NCBI GenBank assembly: GCA_032358255.1
Contig: JAULBX010000559.1
Coordinates: 1 to 64,000, forward strand
Direction of reading: 5' to 3'
Length of the DNA: 64,000 nucleotides
Source: Heterotrichella gracilis
Lineage: Eukaryota > Sar > Xanthophyceae > Tribonematales > Xanthonemataceae
In this document: positions 11,803-24,659 of the stretch, piece after piece
Position numbering within the stretch: position 1 is the stretch's first letter
Layout: each line of letters begins with the position of its first letter
The notes under the pieces: generated by a model
What the model was told of the DNA's origin: nothing
Seen by the model: only the letters and a program-made list of their open reading frames with translations
Database searches by the model: none
Made by a program: the position numbers and the translations under genes

Positions 11803-14800
11803 TCATGGCTCCTTCGCAAACTGCTTCCAGTACTTGATGAGCTCCGCCACCCCCGTGCCATGCAGCGCCGACACCTCAAACACCGGGAAGTCAGTCACCC
11901 GCGCCCTGAAGGCCTTCATTGACCTCCCTGGGTTGAACAAAATGTCGATTTTGTTGGCCACAACCACCGCAGGCAGCTCCAGCAGGTGCGGCTGGTACAG
12001 CAGCAGCTCGATCTGAAGCTTCTCGAGCTGCAGCCAGGCGCGCGGCATCTCGTCGCCCTGCATGCCGCCCTTGATGTCCACCACGTAGGCGATGGCCTTG
12101 GTGCGCTCGATGTGGCGCAGGAAGGAGTGGCCCAGGCCCCGGTTGTGGTGCGCGCCTGCGTGGATAGGTTGGTGGTGTTTAGGGTTTAGGGTTTGGGGTA
12201 AACACCCTTCAATAGGATGTACAGCTGATCGGCTGGGGTTAAACCTATTGAATTCAGGGCAGCACACATGGATACAGGGCAAAGGATGGCAAAGGAACTG
12301 AGCAAAGGATAACTGCATTTACATAAGCAGGCATCTGGTCTGTCACATAGCAGGCACCCAAATTCCTATCTCCTAAATCCTAAACTTGCCACATCCAAAC
12401 CACAGGCCCCCCTCACCTCCACTCGCACATGCTACACAACCTCCCAGCAACCCCCCCACCAATCATTTCCATCTTCCATCAAGCCAGGGATGTCCGCCAC
12501 CACCAACTCCATCCATTCATACCCACAGCCCCATACACAGCCCCAGCACCACCATTCATTCCCACCCGCAACCCCACCCACAGCCCCAGTAGCACCGCTC
12601 AACCACGCCTTCAATTAAGCCCGGCATGTCTGCCACCACCACCAACTCCATTCATCCATATCCACAGCCCCATATACAGCCCCAGCACCACCATGCATTC
12701 CCACCCACAGCCCCAGGAGCACCACTCATTCCCACCTTCACTCAAGCCCAAGATGTCCACTTTAACGTGTCATGCACCCACCCAGCAACCCCGCCACCGT
12801 TCCTTCCCCGCCATCGATCAAGCCCGGAATCTCTAAAACCACCACCAATCTATATAAAATCATTTCCAATATTTCCCCACCTTCAATCAAGCCCGGGATG
12901 TCCGCCACCACCACCAAATCCATTTAAATCAATTATAATCATTCCCCGCCTTCAATCAAGCCCGGGATGTCCGTCACCAACACGAAATCCATTTAAATCA
13001 CTTATAATCATTCCCCACCTTCAATCAAGCCCAGGATGTCCGCCACCACCACCAATCCATATATAATCATTTCCGATAATTCCCCACCTTCAATCAAGCC
13101 AGGAATGTCCGCCACCACCAGCGAGGTCCCATCCCCATACTGCAAAGTCCCCAGCTGCGGCCTGAGGGTGGTGAAGGCGTAATCTGCCACCTTAGGTTGC
13201 GCGGCCGAGATGGCCCTCAGCAGGGTGCTCTTGCCCGCGTTGGGGAACCCTACCAGGCCCACATCTGCCATGAACTTCATCTCTAGCAGCAAGGAGCTGC
13301 GCTCACCAGCGGCGCCCTTTTCGGTGCCTGGCGGCCTGTAGCAGCGCAGTGGGTTAGTGGTGGCTGGTAGGGGGCTTCAGGGGGAGGCGTTGGAATGGCG
13401 GGCCAAACGATACGGTATTGCATTCATATAATCAACATTGGGTGGGTTCAACGCTGAGCTATGTGCAATATTGCTGTGGAAGGTTGAAAGGTGGGGTGTG
13501 CAACATTATATGCATTCAACGCTGAGGCATGTGCAATCTTGCAGTGGAAAGGTTGAAAGGTGGGGTGTGCAACATTGCATGCATTCAATGCTGCGGTGTG
13601 TGCAATATTGCGGCGGAAAGGTGGAAAGGTGGGGGAGAAAGCACTTACGGGTCGTAGTTTGTTCGCCAGTTCGCGTTCCCCCTCCCGCCGCGCCCCCCTC
13701 GAGCCACCATGATTGACTGGCCATCCTCAACCAGGTCAACAACCTCAACAAGCCCTGAAGCAGCCTGCCGAGATAGGAATGGCTCACATTATAGGGTCAC
13801 GATTATTGAGATATTAATTAAGAAACAGGTCATACTCATAAAGATGATAAATAGGTGGGACTGGTGTTTGAGAAAAATACGTATGCACCCTTGCCCTTTG
13901 CAGGCGAGTCACTTTGCTGCTCCGCTGCAATATTAACTAGTCGGCAAAGTATATATGGAGGGCATTTGCCTCTCTTCCACTACATCCCCTACCTGGTGTG
14001 ACCCAGCATCGTCACTTTCGTCCCCAGAGACATAGTCCCGAGAGCCGACCCAGGGCTCATTGGGGCGAAGCATCCACGTGGGCAGTGCCGGGGGCTCCAA
14101 ATCCCCAGTTGCGTCAGCCTCAACCTCCTCTCCCAGGGATGGTTCATCTGGCAGGTCTTCTTCCAATCGGCACACCACAGTCCCTGGAAAATAATTATGT
14201 CAGGAACAAGTTGCCACTCCCCTGAACCCTAAACCATGGGTGCCACCACGATGACGAGCAAAGTGTACACCAACCAGTTCAGCAACACATGATGCATGCG
14301 GGGCAGGGGCTCAGAGATTGTGCACTTGCTACATGCCAATTCATAAATTGGCATGCTTCCACTCATGGCCTTATGTCAGCTATCCAAAACCCTATACCCT
14401 AAATGGGTAGGAGCAGCAGCCAGCACAAAGCGTGTACTGCTTTGACACAGCAATTGTCCTCTCGTTGCATCATGGCATTCCCCACATGCATGCAATCCTG
14501 CGCCATACTTAGAGCACCTACCGACAGGGACCTTGACCACAGTATCCTCCCCACGCGCCCCCGCTTTCTTCTGTTTGCTGCCGTGACCCCCTGGTGCGCC
14601 CTTCTGTATTTGCTGCACGCCACCCAGGCTGCGCACGCTGCATGGCAAGGGGTATGTCAGTTCCAGTATAATGCAAACTGACGCAGACACATGCATAGCG
14701 ATGGATGCTTCGCTCAACCAGAAGAATAAACTTCACATCTGCAATAAAAACGGAATGATATTTGTAACAGTCAACAGAAGTCACAGGCAATGCTTGAGCC

Positions 14801-16723
14801 TGAAATGGGATGGGGTTGGGATGGGAATGCTGCATGCAGGAAGCTTGCATGTGTAATTGTGGAGCACGTATCATGACTATTTTGCCTACGACATGCTAAG
14901 ATTGTGAAGTGGATTACATGACATGTGGATGCCAGCGGTAACTTGGATCAAGAGCTAAGCACTGGGTTGGCAGTGTATGCAGCATGGATTCAATCTCCTA
15001 CAGTGGCATCGTTCCCTTAATCTACATGGGGCCTATGCGGGTGGTACTTCAAGATTTTTATGGTACGGCAAAAAGGAAGGCATTGCCAGCAACAGGCAGT
15101 TCCCTAGGTCCACGAAAAGAAAAAAAACCAGCCTGCACATACTCTTTTGATGCCATGATGACCACGTCGCCCCCTCGCCCTCCGTTCCCCCCATCAGCAG
15201 GCTGGTTCTTGCCTGCACCAGGGGGCATATCATGATCACAATCAATTGCATGCCATGGCCATATTTGGTGGCACATCCAGAATGCCAACATTGCAAACCA
15301 GGACCATACTTGGTGGCACATAATGATTGCGATCATGGAACATCATGAACATAATCAGCATGATGGCATGTCACAGCAATAGCGCCCAGCGTTCCGGTCA
15401 TTGCGCTGCATGCAATTGTAAAGCCATGGCATGCAGCAAGCATATCACCAACTCCAGTGCCCAACCCCATGCTCGCCACACACGACAGCCCTGCGTCACC
15501 CACCTTTGGCAAGACTCCCCCAGTAGCTGATGCACCCATTCCCCCCCTTGCCCCCCTGCGCCGCCAGCCGCAGCCGGTCCACAAATATCTTATCCCCCCT
15601 GGGCTCGCCCTGCATGTGCTGCCCTGACCGCTGCACGTCGTACTCCCCATCCCCACCACCCAGCACCTCGTGGTGGGGATAGCGGCCATCCCCACCCTCG
15701 CGATCTGGGGATTGGGTCAGGTCCATGACAAACATACTCCGCCTGGTTGGCTGGAGCTTGGTGCCCCTGGGCCGCCCCCGCCCTCGCTTGCTGGGGGCAG
15801 GCGGTGGGATTTGAGCAGTCCCGGGGATTGGTGCTGATCCGCTGGTGGATTCTCCTTGCGCCTGGTGCTCTGACTGCTGGATGGCATGCCCTGCATCCCC
15901 TCCACCGGGCACCTCTCGGTGGGGATCGTGGCAGGGATCCCCATCGGCCAGCTCCGCGCTTTGGGTGAAGCCAGCAGCGAATGCAGGGTTGACGTGGGCC
16001 CTCCTGGGCCGCCCGGGCCCGCGTTTGCCGGTGCTGGAAAGCTTGCTGGGAGCAGTGCCCGGTTGAATCGCTGGGGATTTCCTGGGTCGCCCGGGTCCCC
16101 GCTTGCTGGTGGGTGCGCTACCTGGGTCCACTGATTGTGGTACTTTCCTCGGCCGCCCTACGCTGCGCCGCCAAGGGTTAATATATTCGGGCTCAGAGGC
16201 GCGAGCAGCCCACCCCAGGGTGGAAAATGCAGAGGCGTTGAGCCGCCCCTCAGGGGAGGTCAATCCCCAGGTGCTGCCCCCGGGTCCCTGCCAGCGCTGC
16301 GTGTTTGGGAGCGGTGGAGGCTGCGGTGCATAATGGGAGGGCCCTGCCACCCCCCCGCTGCGGCTGTGGAGAGGTTGCTGCGGCAGTGGAGGTTCAACAG
16401 GTGCATACCCAGCTGGCCTGCTTGATGGGTGGTGTCCTTGGTGCAGTTGACCTGCAAGTGGAAATAGCGGTCAATCTATCGTCATGAGATTTGATTGGGG
16501 TAAGGCGTTGTGACGGGGAGCATAACTTACCGTTCTCGGTGGTCGTTGCAGTGGAGGTGTTGGCAAAACCCTGGAGGGACGCCGCTTGGTAAGCAGCGCT
16601 AGTAGAGCATGCCTGGAGGAATGCCGTGCTGGGGCTTGTTGAGCTTTGAAGCCACGACCTGCTGGCGGTAGCTAGTGAGCCCTGCTGGGCTTTGAAGCCC
16701 GAGATGCTCAGCAGGGACCGCAT
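11803..16723 (-). CDS. Organellar Obg GTPase with N-terminal AT-hook region
   Basis: Obg GTPases act in ribosome large-subunit assembly in bacteria, plastids and mitochondria. Exons: 16723-16531, 16451-15504, 15212-15143, 14637-14522, 14183-13993, 13764-13649, 13335-13088, 12155-11803; phases close to 744 aa. Residues 1-64 are Ser/Ala/Thr-rich with Arg/Lys and look like an organelle presequence. Residues ~100-347 form a Pro/Gly-rich region with GRPR cores at ~163-167, 182-189, 208-215 and 287-294 (e.g. KRGPGRPRK), typical AT-hooks. The Obg fold starts near 350 (GGKGGNG, then [10 protein letters not shown] and [11 protein letters not shown]) and has an acidic insert of ~55 residues. G1 is GFPNAGKST (573-581), G3 DIPG (621-624), G4 NKID (695-698) and G5 SAL. 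No C-terminal OCT domain is present. Plastid or mitochondrial location is not resolved. Confidence 0.92.
12178..12197. repeat. Telomere-like TTTAGGG units next to Obg exon 8 acceptor
   Basis: The plus strand reads tttagggtttagggtttggg close to the acceptor of exon 8 inside the last Obg intron. Confidence 0.75.
12470..13100. repeat. Intronic minisatellite made of the Obg exon 7 end (switch II coding, with splice donor)
   Basis: On the plus strand the phrase ttcaatcaagcc-(c/a)gg-atgtccgcc-accacc recurs at about 12472, 12608, 12731, 12806, 12876, 12945, 13014 and 13082. The last is the real exon end; the seven others are in the intron. The four nearest the exon are spaced about 69 bases. Each encodes VADI(P/L)GLIEG on the minus strand followed by a GT donor. 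The farther copies are more degenerate and interspersed with ccacagcccca phrases. Confidence 0.9.
13438..13635. repeat. Tandem repeat in the Obg intron between exons 6 and 7
   Basis: Three copies of a roughly 65-70 base unit with the shared phrase gaaaggtggggtgtgcaaca and ttcaa(c/t)gctg lie between 13438 and 13635, all intronic. The unit does not resemble either flanking exon. Confidence 0.75.
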
Positions 16724-17415
16724 GGTGTAGAGAGGTGGAGCCTACGCTAGCGGAAATGTGGGATACCACTTCGCCATGCCGGCGGTGCGGTTACCGACAC
16801 TACGACACAGCTGTTGTTGCTCCGCTGTTACCCAACCATGCCACCCGTGCTTCAGGGTGATGCTAGGGTATGCGCCGTCTTTAGAGGAGGTGATACCGAG
16901 TCAGGAGCCTTGAAAGAGCGCTGATGGGCTAAGTGTGAGTGGTGGCGGTGATCGGGAATGTGGAGCACGAGACTACATTACTGCGCAGGTGGGCAACTTA
17001 GCGATGAGCAAGAACACATGACAGACGCAGGGTCCACCCTAGATGTATAGGCAGTGGCGCACCTCGTGCTGGGCGTTTTGTAGAACACTTTTTCGGCGTG
17101 CAGCATCGCCAAAGCGGCGGCAGGCCGTATATCCATGCATTGCCACCGTCCAACCCAAGCCGCCTCAACGACGGCTGCAACACCTTTTGCCAAACTGGCA
17201 GCGTGAAAGAGGACGCTCTCACATAACTCACATATACTTACGTTGCTGCTCAATAGCAGTAGAACGCGAGTTTGTACGTGCGTAGCGGTGGCTTCCCCCT
17301 TGCGCCGAACACTAGCTATAACCAATACTTGTATTGACAAACCGTTCCCGCCAACCCTTCCTCGTCGCCCCACGCACCTTGCAAAGCACAGGCGTTGGAC
17401 CCCCAACTAACCACG
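16724..17415. promoter_or_regulatory. Divergent promoter between Obg and DDX54 genes
   Basis: The 692 bases between two ATGs point outward, so this is likely a bidirectional promoter for two ribosome-biogenesis genes. I see no clear TATA box in a fixed place and no ORF with recognisable product. Confidence 0.5.
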
Positions 17416-20400
17416 ATGGCTCCTGCCATCGCTGGTACCGAGCCGGCCACCCAGGATGGCTTCCCCGCGGGAGACACAGTCGAGTTTGGGTGGGACGACG
17501 ACCGCCCCGTCACGGGACGCAGGAAAACGCAGGAGCGCAAGCGCAAAACCAAGCCCGGGACCTTTGGTGAGTATGCACAGGTTGCACATATGTCACTTGC
17601 AACGTTGGTAAGGGCTGTAGGACACCCACGGGATCTGCAGCCGAAAAGGCGGTGCAGCTGTATGCATGCATATGCACTGCGTAGCCAAGGCTGCTGGGCG
17701 GGTGGCCCAGCAACTGCTTTCGAAATACGCGTGGAAGGACGCCTGTATTGGTGAAAACGGTGAGGGCGGCGGGCAGCACCCGGAAAGTAGTGTAAGTGTA
17801 TGCATGCATATTACCCAAGGGAGCCCGGGCTAGCCCGTCGCGAGTGCACAGCAGCTTTTGCATAGGCTCCATGGATGGGCAGGTTGGTACCCTGCTCCTT
17901 TATTAGGTGGCCAACCCTGCTGGTGAAGCCCCACCACCACCACCACCCCGTCCCCTATCCCCCACCCACCACCCAGTGTTTACCACCCTGCCCACCCCCC
18001 ACCCCCCACCACAGACGCCATGGGCCTGTCCCCCCTCCTGATCAAGGCCATCCGCAGCAAGGGCTACCGACTGCCAACCCCCATCCAGCGCAAGACCATG
18101 CCGCTGATCATGGCCGGGCACGACGTGGTGGGCATGGCGCGCACCGGGTCGGGCAAAACCGCAGCCTTTGTTCTGCCCATGATCCAACGGTGCGCTGCTT
18201 TGCCATATCAGTGTAGCTGTTTATGACAACAATAAGCGTCGAGGGTGTTTTCCTGCCCCAGAGGTTAAGATGTATTGCGATGCCTTCGCTGTTTAGGGTT
18301 TAGGGTCACAGTCCGTGTTGTAAGGGTGCGGTGTGGTGCGGTGCACCCACTCAACATCCCTCAGTCTCTGTTCAATTATTGGTCATAGTAGTTGTTGCAC
18401 ACACCACGGTCGCAGCCCACCACCCTGCACCCCCCTCGCCCACGCCGTGACGCGCACCCTACCAACACCCTTACCGAAACCCCACCGGAAACCCTCCATA
18501 GGCTCAAGGAGCACTCCACCCGCGCGGGGGCACGCGCAGTCATCCTCAGCCCCACACGCGAGCTGGCGCTGCAGACCCACAAGGTGGCCAAGGACTTTGC
18601 CAAGGGGACCAACCTGCGCATGGCGGTGCTGGTGGGAGGGGACTCCATGGAGGCGCAGTTTGCTGAGCTGGCGTCCAACCCAGACATCATGGTGGCCACG
18701 CCTGGTAAGGGTTTATGTAGGGATTTGTATTTAGGATGGGAGGGGACTCCATGGACGCGCAGGTTGCTGAGCTGGCGTCAAACCCCGACGTGATGGTGGC
18801 CACACCTGGTAAGGATTTTGGCTAGGGTTTGTGTTTGGGGTTAGTCGGGGTGATGGGGAGCTTTGCTGCGGCTTGTTTTCCCGCTCTGCACCATATGTGT
18901 ATTGACCGGGGACACAAATGGTATACTTTGCACACACCCCAACCCGCTTGTGCGCCGATGAGGCAACCAAACCCCAATCCTCAATCCCCAAATTCTTCCC
19001 CAATCCCCACCCCGCAGGCCGCCTGCTGCACCACCTCCAGGAGGTGGAGGGCATGACGCTGCGCACAGTGGAGTACGTGGTCTTCGACGAGGCAGATCGC
19101 CTGTTTGAGATGGGGTTTGCCGATCAGATCAAGATGATCCAAACCAAGATGTCGGACTCGCGCCAGACGCTGCTGTTCTCGGCCACCCTGCCGAAAATGC
19201 TGGCGGAATTTGCGCAGGCGGGGCTGAAGGACCCCGAGCTGATTCGCCTGGACGCCGACACCAAGATTTCTCCCGAGCTCAGCCTGGCCTTTTTTACCGT
19301 CAGGTGGGTGCGGGGTACTGGAGATTTGGGGTTTAGGGTTTACATCCTATACATGGCACCCTAGCCGCATGGATGAAATGGAGAGGCGCTACACCCTGCA
19401 GAGGGGAAACTTGTTTTATGAAGACGTGACTCCGCAATGCTTTTTGGGTGGTGTGGGGATGGAAATGCTTAGGAGGAATGTGGCGTAGGGAGTCAGGCTG
19501 AGTCCGCTGCGTGCATGCACATGACCTGATCTCTGAAGCGCTGAAATCCTTATCTTTGCGCAAGCTCTTCACCGCAGACCCTCAACAAAACCCTGCAGCA
19601 AAGCCCTAAAATCCTAAACCCTGCCCTTTAGGGACGACGAGAAGCCTGCTGCCCTGGTGTGGCTTGTGCGCGAGGTGATCCCCTCCGGCCAGCCCACCAT
19701 TGTGTTTGTTGCCACCAAGCACCACGTCGAGTTCCTGCACAACCTGCTGAACAAGGAGGGGGTGGAGAGCGCGTGCGTGTATGGCGCCATGGACCAGGTG
19801 GGGACAGGAGGGGGAATGGGTGGAGGGGCGGGGTAACGAGGGGAGATGTGGGGCAAGGGATAGAGGAGGCGGTATGGTGCCATTGACTGCGGAGAAATAG
19901 GAGGGAAACGGGGAGGGGTTGGAGAGCGCGTGCGTGTACGGCGCCATGGACCAGGTGAGGATAGGAGGGGGAATGGGAGGGGGGGAAAGGATGGAGGGGC
20001 GGGGTAACGAGGGGAGATATGGGGCAAGGGATAGAGGAGGTGGTATGGTGCCATTGACTACGGAGAAATAAGAGGGAAACGAGGAGGGGTTGGAGAGCGG
20101 GTGGGTGTATGGCGCAATGGACCAGGCGGATGCAGGGGAGATGGGGAAGGGGGAGCCAGAAAATGCAGGGTAACCGGTTGGTACTTTCGTGTAAGAGTTT
20201 ACTGAATAACAGTGGATATGGCCTATTCCTCACTGCTCAATTAATTAGAAGCCTTTTTGTGATTGTAGTTGTGGATTGTATTGCAAACATGTACGTGCAC
20301 ATGTGATAAATGAGAAAATGTGAATGTACTTACGCACTATTGACTGGCGGTAGTGCTGCCCCCTCCCCCCAGGCTGCCCGCAAGATCCACATCGCCAAGT

Positions 20401-23400
20401 TCAGGGCTGGCAAGGTGAACCTACTTATCGTGACTGATGTGGCTGCGCGCGGTATTGACATCCCCCTGCTGGATAACGTCATCAACTACGATTTCCCACC
20501 CAAGCCCAAGCTATTTGTGCACAGGTGGGTTGTGAAGCAGCGTTTCCACCCTGAACCCTAGTCTCTAAACCCTAGCCAAGCTGTGTATCCATTACATGTT
20601 CTGAGCGTCAGCATTTAGCCTCATGGGGCATACAACATTGAACCACAAGACCTGCATCCCCATGCATGAATATATACAACAAATGAACAATGCCAATGCA
20701 CCTTATTACCCATTAACAAAGCACGTCCCCCGACCAGATATACCCACCTCCATAGCTGCCCTGCACCCCCCACACCCCTCTATCTCCCCTCTGCCCTCCC
20801 CAAAATTCCCACAAACCCCACGCCCCCATCCCCCACAGGACGGGTCGTGCCGCGCGTGCCGGGCGCACAGGAACCGCCTACTCATTCACCACGCGAGATG
20901 AGCTGCCTTACCTCCTAGACCTGCACCTCTTCCTGTCGCGCCCCCTGGCGCCGGCACCCATCCAGAGCCTTCAGCAGGCGGCAGCATCTGCCGAGCTGCT
21001 GCCCAGGCACGCGGGGCTTTACGGCACGCTGCCGCAGGTAGGAATGGGAGCAAAATCCTGAACCCTGAGCCCTGAACCCTTAATTTGACTTGTGGGGCTG
21101 TACGCCCTGCTGCAGCGTGGCAGAATAAGACAATAAACAACTAGTTAATATTGGAGTTGTCACCCAGAGACTTTCTCACATTTAGGCGAGTCCCCCTTCA
21201 GTGCTGTACTGTAGTCCCGTTGTTTTCTGACCACTGCCTGCCTGCTTTGCCCTTTCTGTGATAAACAGCTTTGGAGAGCTTTGCTTGATGATGACACCGA
21301 GTCAAAATCGCTTGAGGCAACACAATCTTATTCCATATGTCTGTGTGTTCTGCAGTTTGTGATGGACAGCTTCATCCTGAGCACGCGTGAGATCATGGAG
21401 AGCTGTGCTGACGTGGCAGGGCTGCTGCGGGGTGTGACCAACGCATTCAAGCTGTACCGGCGCACACGACCGGCAGCGTCCAGGGAGTCGGTGCGCAGGG
21501 CTAAGGCACTACCAAAGGTGTGTGGTAAAAAGTGTTGTAAATGCACTTGCATGGAAGGATATGAGTAATTTACTCGACAAAGATACAAAATAATACCATG
21601 GAAGGGCCGGCTGGCGCAGGAATGTAGGGTGTTCCCTCCCATCTGCTTACCTTGTTGAAATGCATACAGCTACCTCATTTTGGTTTAAAAAATCATTGCA
21701 TTCCTCCAGGTTAATAAAATGCCACATATTGCCCCCGACAGTTGCACCTCCTGGCCCTGCCAGCTTGAATCAACCCCTGTCACACTTCTGGCATGCATCC
21801 GCTGCTTGCCTCCATCTTAAAACCCTATGGCCTGACCGCAAACCCTGACCCTATTCCCCCACCATCACAGGAGGGCGTGCACCCCCTGCTCGCCTCCATA
21901 CTGCCCAACACCCGCCTGGCAGGCCTGGAGGCGCAGCAGTCGCTTGACCAGATCGCCATGCAGCTGAAGAACTACCGCCCCTCGCAAACAGTGCTGGAGG
22001 CGCTGGTGGCGGCGCCCAGGAGCGGGCAGGGGGCAGGTGAGGGCTTGGGCAAGGGATGGGGATACCGGATGGTACTTGGTGCCACTGCTAGGAATGCATA
22101 GCCTTTTAACAAATCTTCAAGTCCTCTCTGCCCCCAATTGGGGTGGGCACCAATGGATATTTGCACCCCCGGAGCGGGCAGTGGCATATGAGGGAATGGG
22201 TTGGATTATAATTTCGGTGGTGGTTCCTGACGGACCAACAACCATCCATCATCCCCAGCACATACCAATCCCTGTCCCTGGGTTTTCCAGGCGCCGCCGC
22301 GGGTATCCACGGCGACAACCCCAAGATCATTGAGGTGATGAAGGAGAAGCGCGCGGACCACTCCGCCACCATCGCAGCCACAAAGAAGCGCAAGGCGCAC
22401 ATGGAGGCCATGGCGCTGGGGGCGTCCAATGCAGGTATGGTGTGAGCAAAACGCTTGTGCGGACAGCACTGGTGATGCGTGGCAGCAATGCGTGTGCATG
22501 TGCAGGACAGCACGGTGCAAAGCTTACTGTTAGTGTGGGTGTGCTGCTGCAACTGGATGTGACTGATAGACTTACTAACTCGCGCAGGTGGAGGTCAAGG
22601 GGACGATAGTGAGGAAGAAAGTGGAGAGGATAGCGATGAGGATGAGGCTGCGGCGGAGCGGCGTCAGTCGCATCGGCGGGCGGCGTCGCTCGCGGCGACC
22701 ATGGGCGATGCCGACGGGTGGGTGTTGGATGATAGCTCTAAACTCCATGCAAAACAACTGTCCCCCCTCACCCTCAACTCCCACCCCTGCACCCAACATG
22801 GGGACTGGGTGGGCCACTTCAATCACCCCGCCTACTCCCTCAACCATGCCCTTGCTACTCCCTCTACACCAACGCACATGCGTGGCCACCTCTCCCCCCC
22901 ACACACATCCTCCTCATAGCCCCCATCCCCCGCACCCTCCCCTCCTCCACATACACCCTCTCACCCCCCCCACCCCCGCCCGCAGCAACTTCACCCAGGG
23001 GCGCTTCAAGGACCCCGAGTTCTTCCTGCACCACGAGAAGGGGGACCGCCACGGGGACGAGGGCTACGCGCTGAACGACAGGATGGATGGGGCGGTCATG
23101 GACCTCACCATGGACGACGGGGAGGGCATGCTGGCGCAGAAGTCGAGGTCAGTGGCCTGTATCGAAAGAGGGTCTGGTGATCCATTTTTATGTCCCTCTT
23201 AAAGCATGGATTTCTCTTTTTTGGTGTGAAAGCTTCAAAGCATTGGGTCGAATTAGGCGCTTTGTAATTTGTTGTACTTTTCGGTTTCTTTGCTCCATCC
23301 CCATAGACCGTCCTCGGCTCTCCTAAGGTGCACCCATGCATTTGGAGCGAATATGGCTTTATTTTCATATATATTGAGGTGGTGTGATTTCATGTCCAGG

Positions 23401-24659
23401 TTCCATTGGGACGCGCGCAAGCGGCGCTATGTAAAGCTCCAACCAGGAGAGGAAGTGCGCGCAGGGAAGAGGGTGCGGACGGAAAGCGGCATCACGGTGC
23501 GTGGGGTTTGAACACTTGAACCTAATCCATGTGTGATGCGGCGGGGCGGGTTTGCACTTCAAACCATGTGTGGCGTGCCGAATGAAACCCTGCACCGTGT
23601 GTGTTATAAATGCCATGTCAATGCGGTGGTAGTGGTTCTCACCAATGTTTTCATTTGCACTCACCCTGGCGGTGGAAACCCCTTTACTGGTTTATGCATC
23701 TACTTCATATGATTGCAGTTATCACGGTTTTCGCCGATGATTTCCCTTGCCCCTGCAGGTCCAGTCCAAGGAGGGGGGCAAAGGGCTGTACAAGCGGTGG
23801 TCGAAACAGAACCACATGCGGGTGGCGGCTGCTGGGGAGGAGGAGGGGGACACACGGCTGACGGGGCAGCTGGGGGACAGGTGTGGGAACAGGGTGTTGG
23901 TCACAGGTCTCCTGGGAAGCGGTGCAGGGGTCAGGCTGGGACAGCCATATAATGGGATCAGAGTCCCAGGGTCGTACATATGTGTAGCTTGACTGGGTGT
24001 ATTTATTAGTACCATTTACATTAGTTAAACCATCAAAACCGATCAAATGGTGCATCCTTATTCGTAATATATGCATATGATATGTACAGATAAATGGTGC
24101 ATCCATTAGCAGCAAAATGAATGTGCTGTAATGTACCTTTCCCCGTTGCAGGTTCAAGCGTGGCGGCCGCGGGTGGCAGAACCCCGTCAAGACCCACGGG
24201 CGTGCCAACTCGGGTGCCAGGGAGGAGCTCAAGGATGAGAGCCAGGTGCGCAAGGAGAGGCAGAAGAAGCAGAGCCTGCAGGAGGGCATGCGAGAACGCA
24301 GGGACGCCAACCTGGGGGTCAGGGGAGGGGGTAGGGGGATGAAGAGGGGGGGGAGCGGGAGGGGAGGGATGTCCAGGGAGGGTGGTGGCGGGCGGGGCAG
24401 TGGTGGCGGGAGGGGGGGTGGAGGGGAAAGGAGGGGTGGAGGGAGGGGCGGTGGTGGTGGTGGGAGGGGTGGAGGGAGAGGTGGGGGGAGGGGCGGCGGC
24501 GGCGGCGGGAGGGGTGGTGGCAGCTTTGGGAGGAGCAGCAGCGGTGGGGGGAGGGGGGGTAGCAGCGGCGGAAGGGGTGGCGGTGGGAGCAGGGGTGGAG
24601 GCGGTGGGAGGGGAGGTGGTAGGGGTGGGGTTTCCAGGGGGAGAGGGGGCCGGCGGTAG
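17416..24659 (+). CDS. DBP10: DEAD-box RNA helicase DDX54/Dbp10 orthologue
   Basis: Nucleolar ATP-dependent RNA helicase of 60S ribosomal subunit assembly (family knowledge). Fifteen exons: 17416-17566, 18015-18189, 18502-18704, 19018-19303, 19632-19797, 20373-20524, 20839-21037, 21356-21517, 21871-22036, 22291-22434, 22588-22717, 22986-23147, 23400-23496, 23759-23880, 24152-24659; phases close to 940 aa. Motifs: Q motif (GYRLPTPIQ, ~67-75), ARTGSGKT (92-99), [31 protein letters not shown] and [13 protein letters not shown]. The Dbp10 C-terminal region follows ([31 protein letters not shown]). An acidic patch ([15 protein letters not shown]) sits before it. The end is an RGG/GGR tail of over 100 residues, longer and purer than I expect for the family. 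Two introns carry copies of exon ends. Confidence 0.95.
18641..18815. repeat. Duplicated 3' end of DDX54 exon 3 with its donor
   Basis: The exon phrase ggaggggactccatgga...gatggtggccac(a/g)cctggtaagg at about 18636-18710 recurs almost intact at about 18740-18813 in the intron. The second donor lies 104 bases further and would shift the frame if used. Confidence 0.85.
19760..20150. repeat. Tandem repeat (~165 bp unit) carrying the DDX54 exon 5 end
   Basis: The exon end gtatggcgccatggaccag (19779-19797) recurs at about 19935-19954 and 20106-20126. The intronic purine-rich filler (ggggcggggtaacgagggga, then ggtatggtgccattgact) is also repeated, so the unit spans the exon end and intron start. 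Confidence 0.85.
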
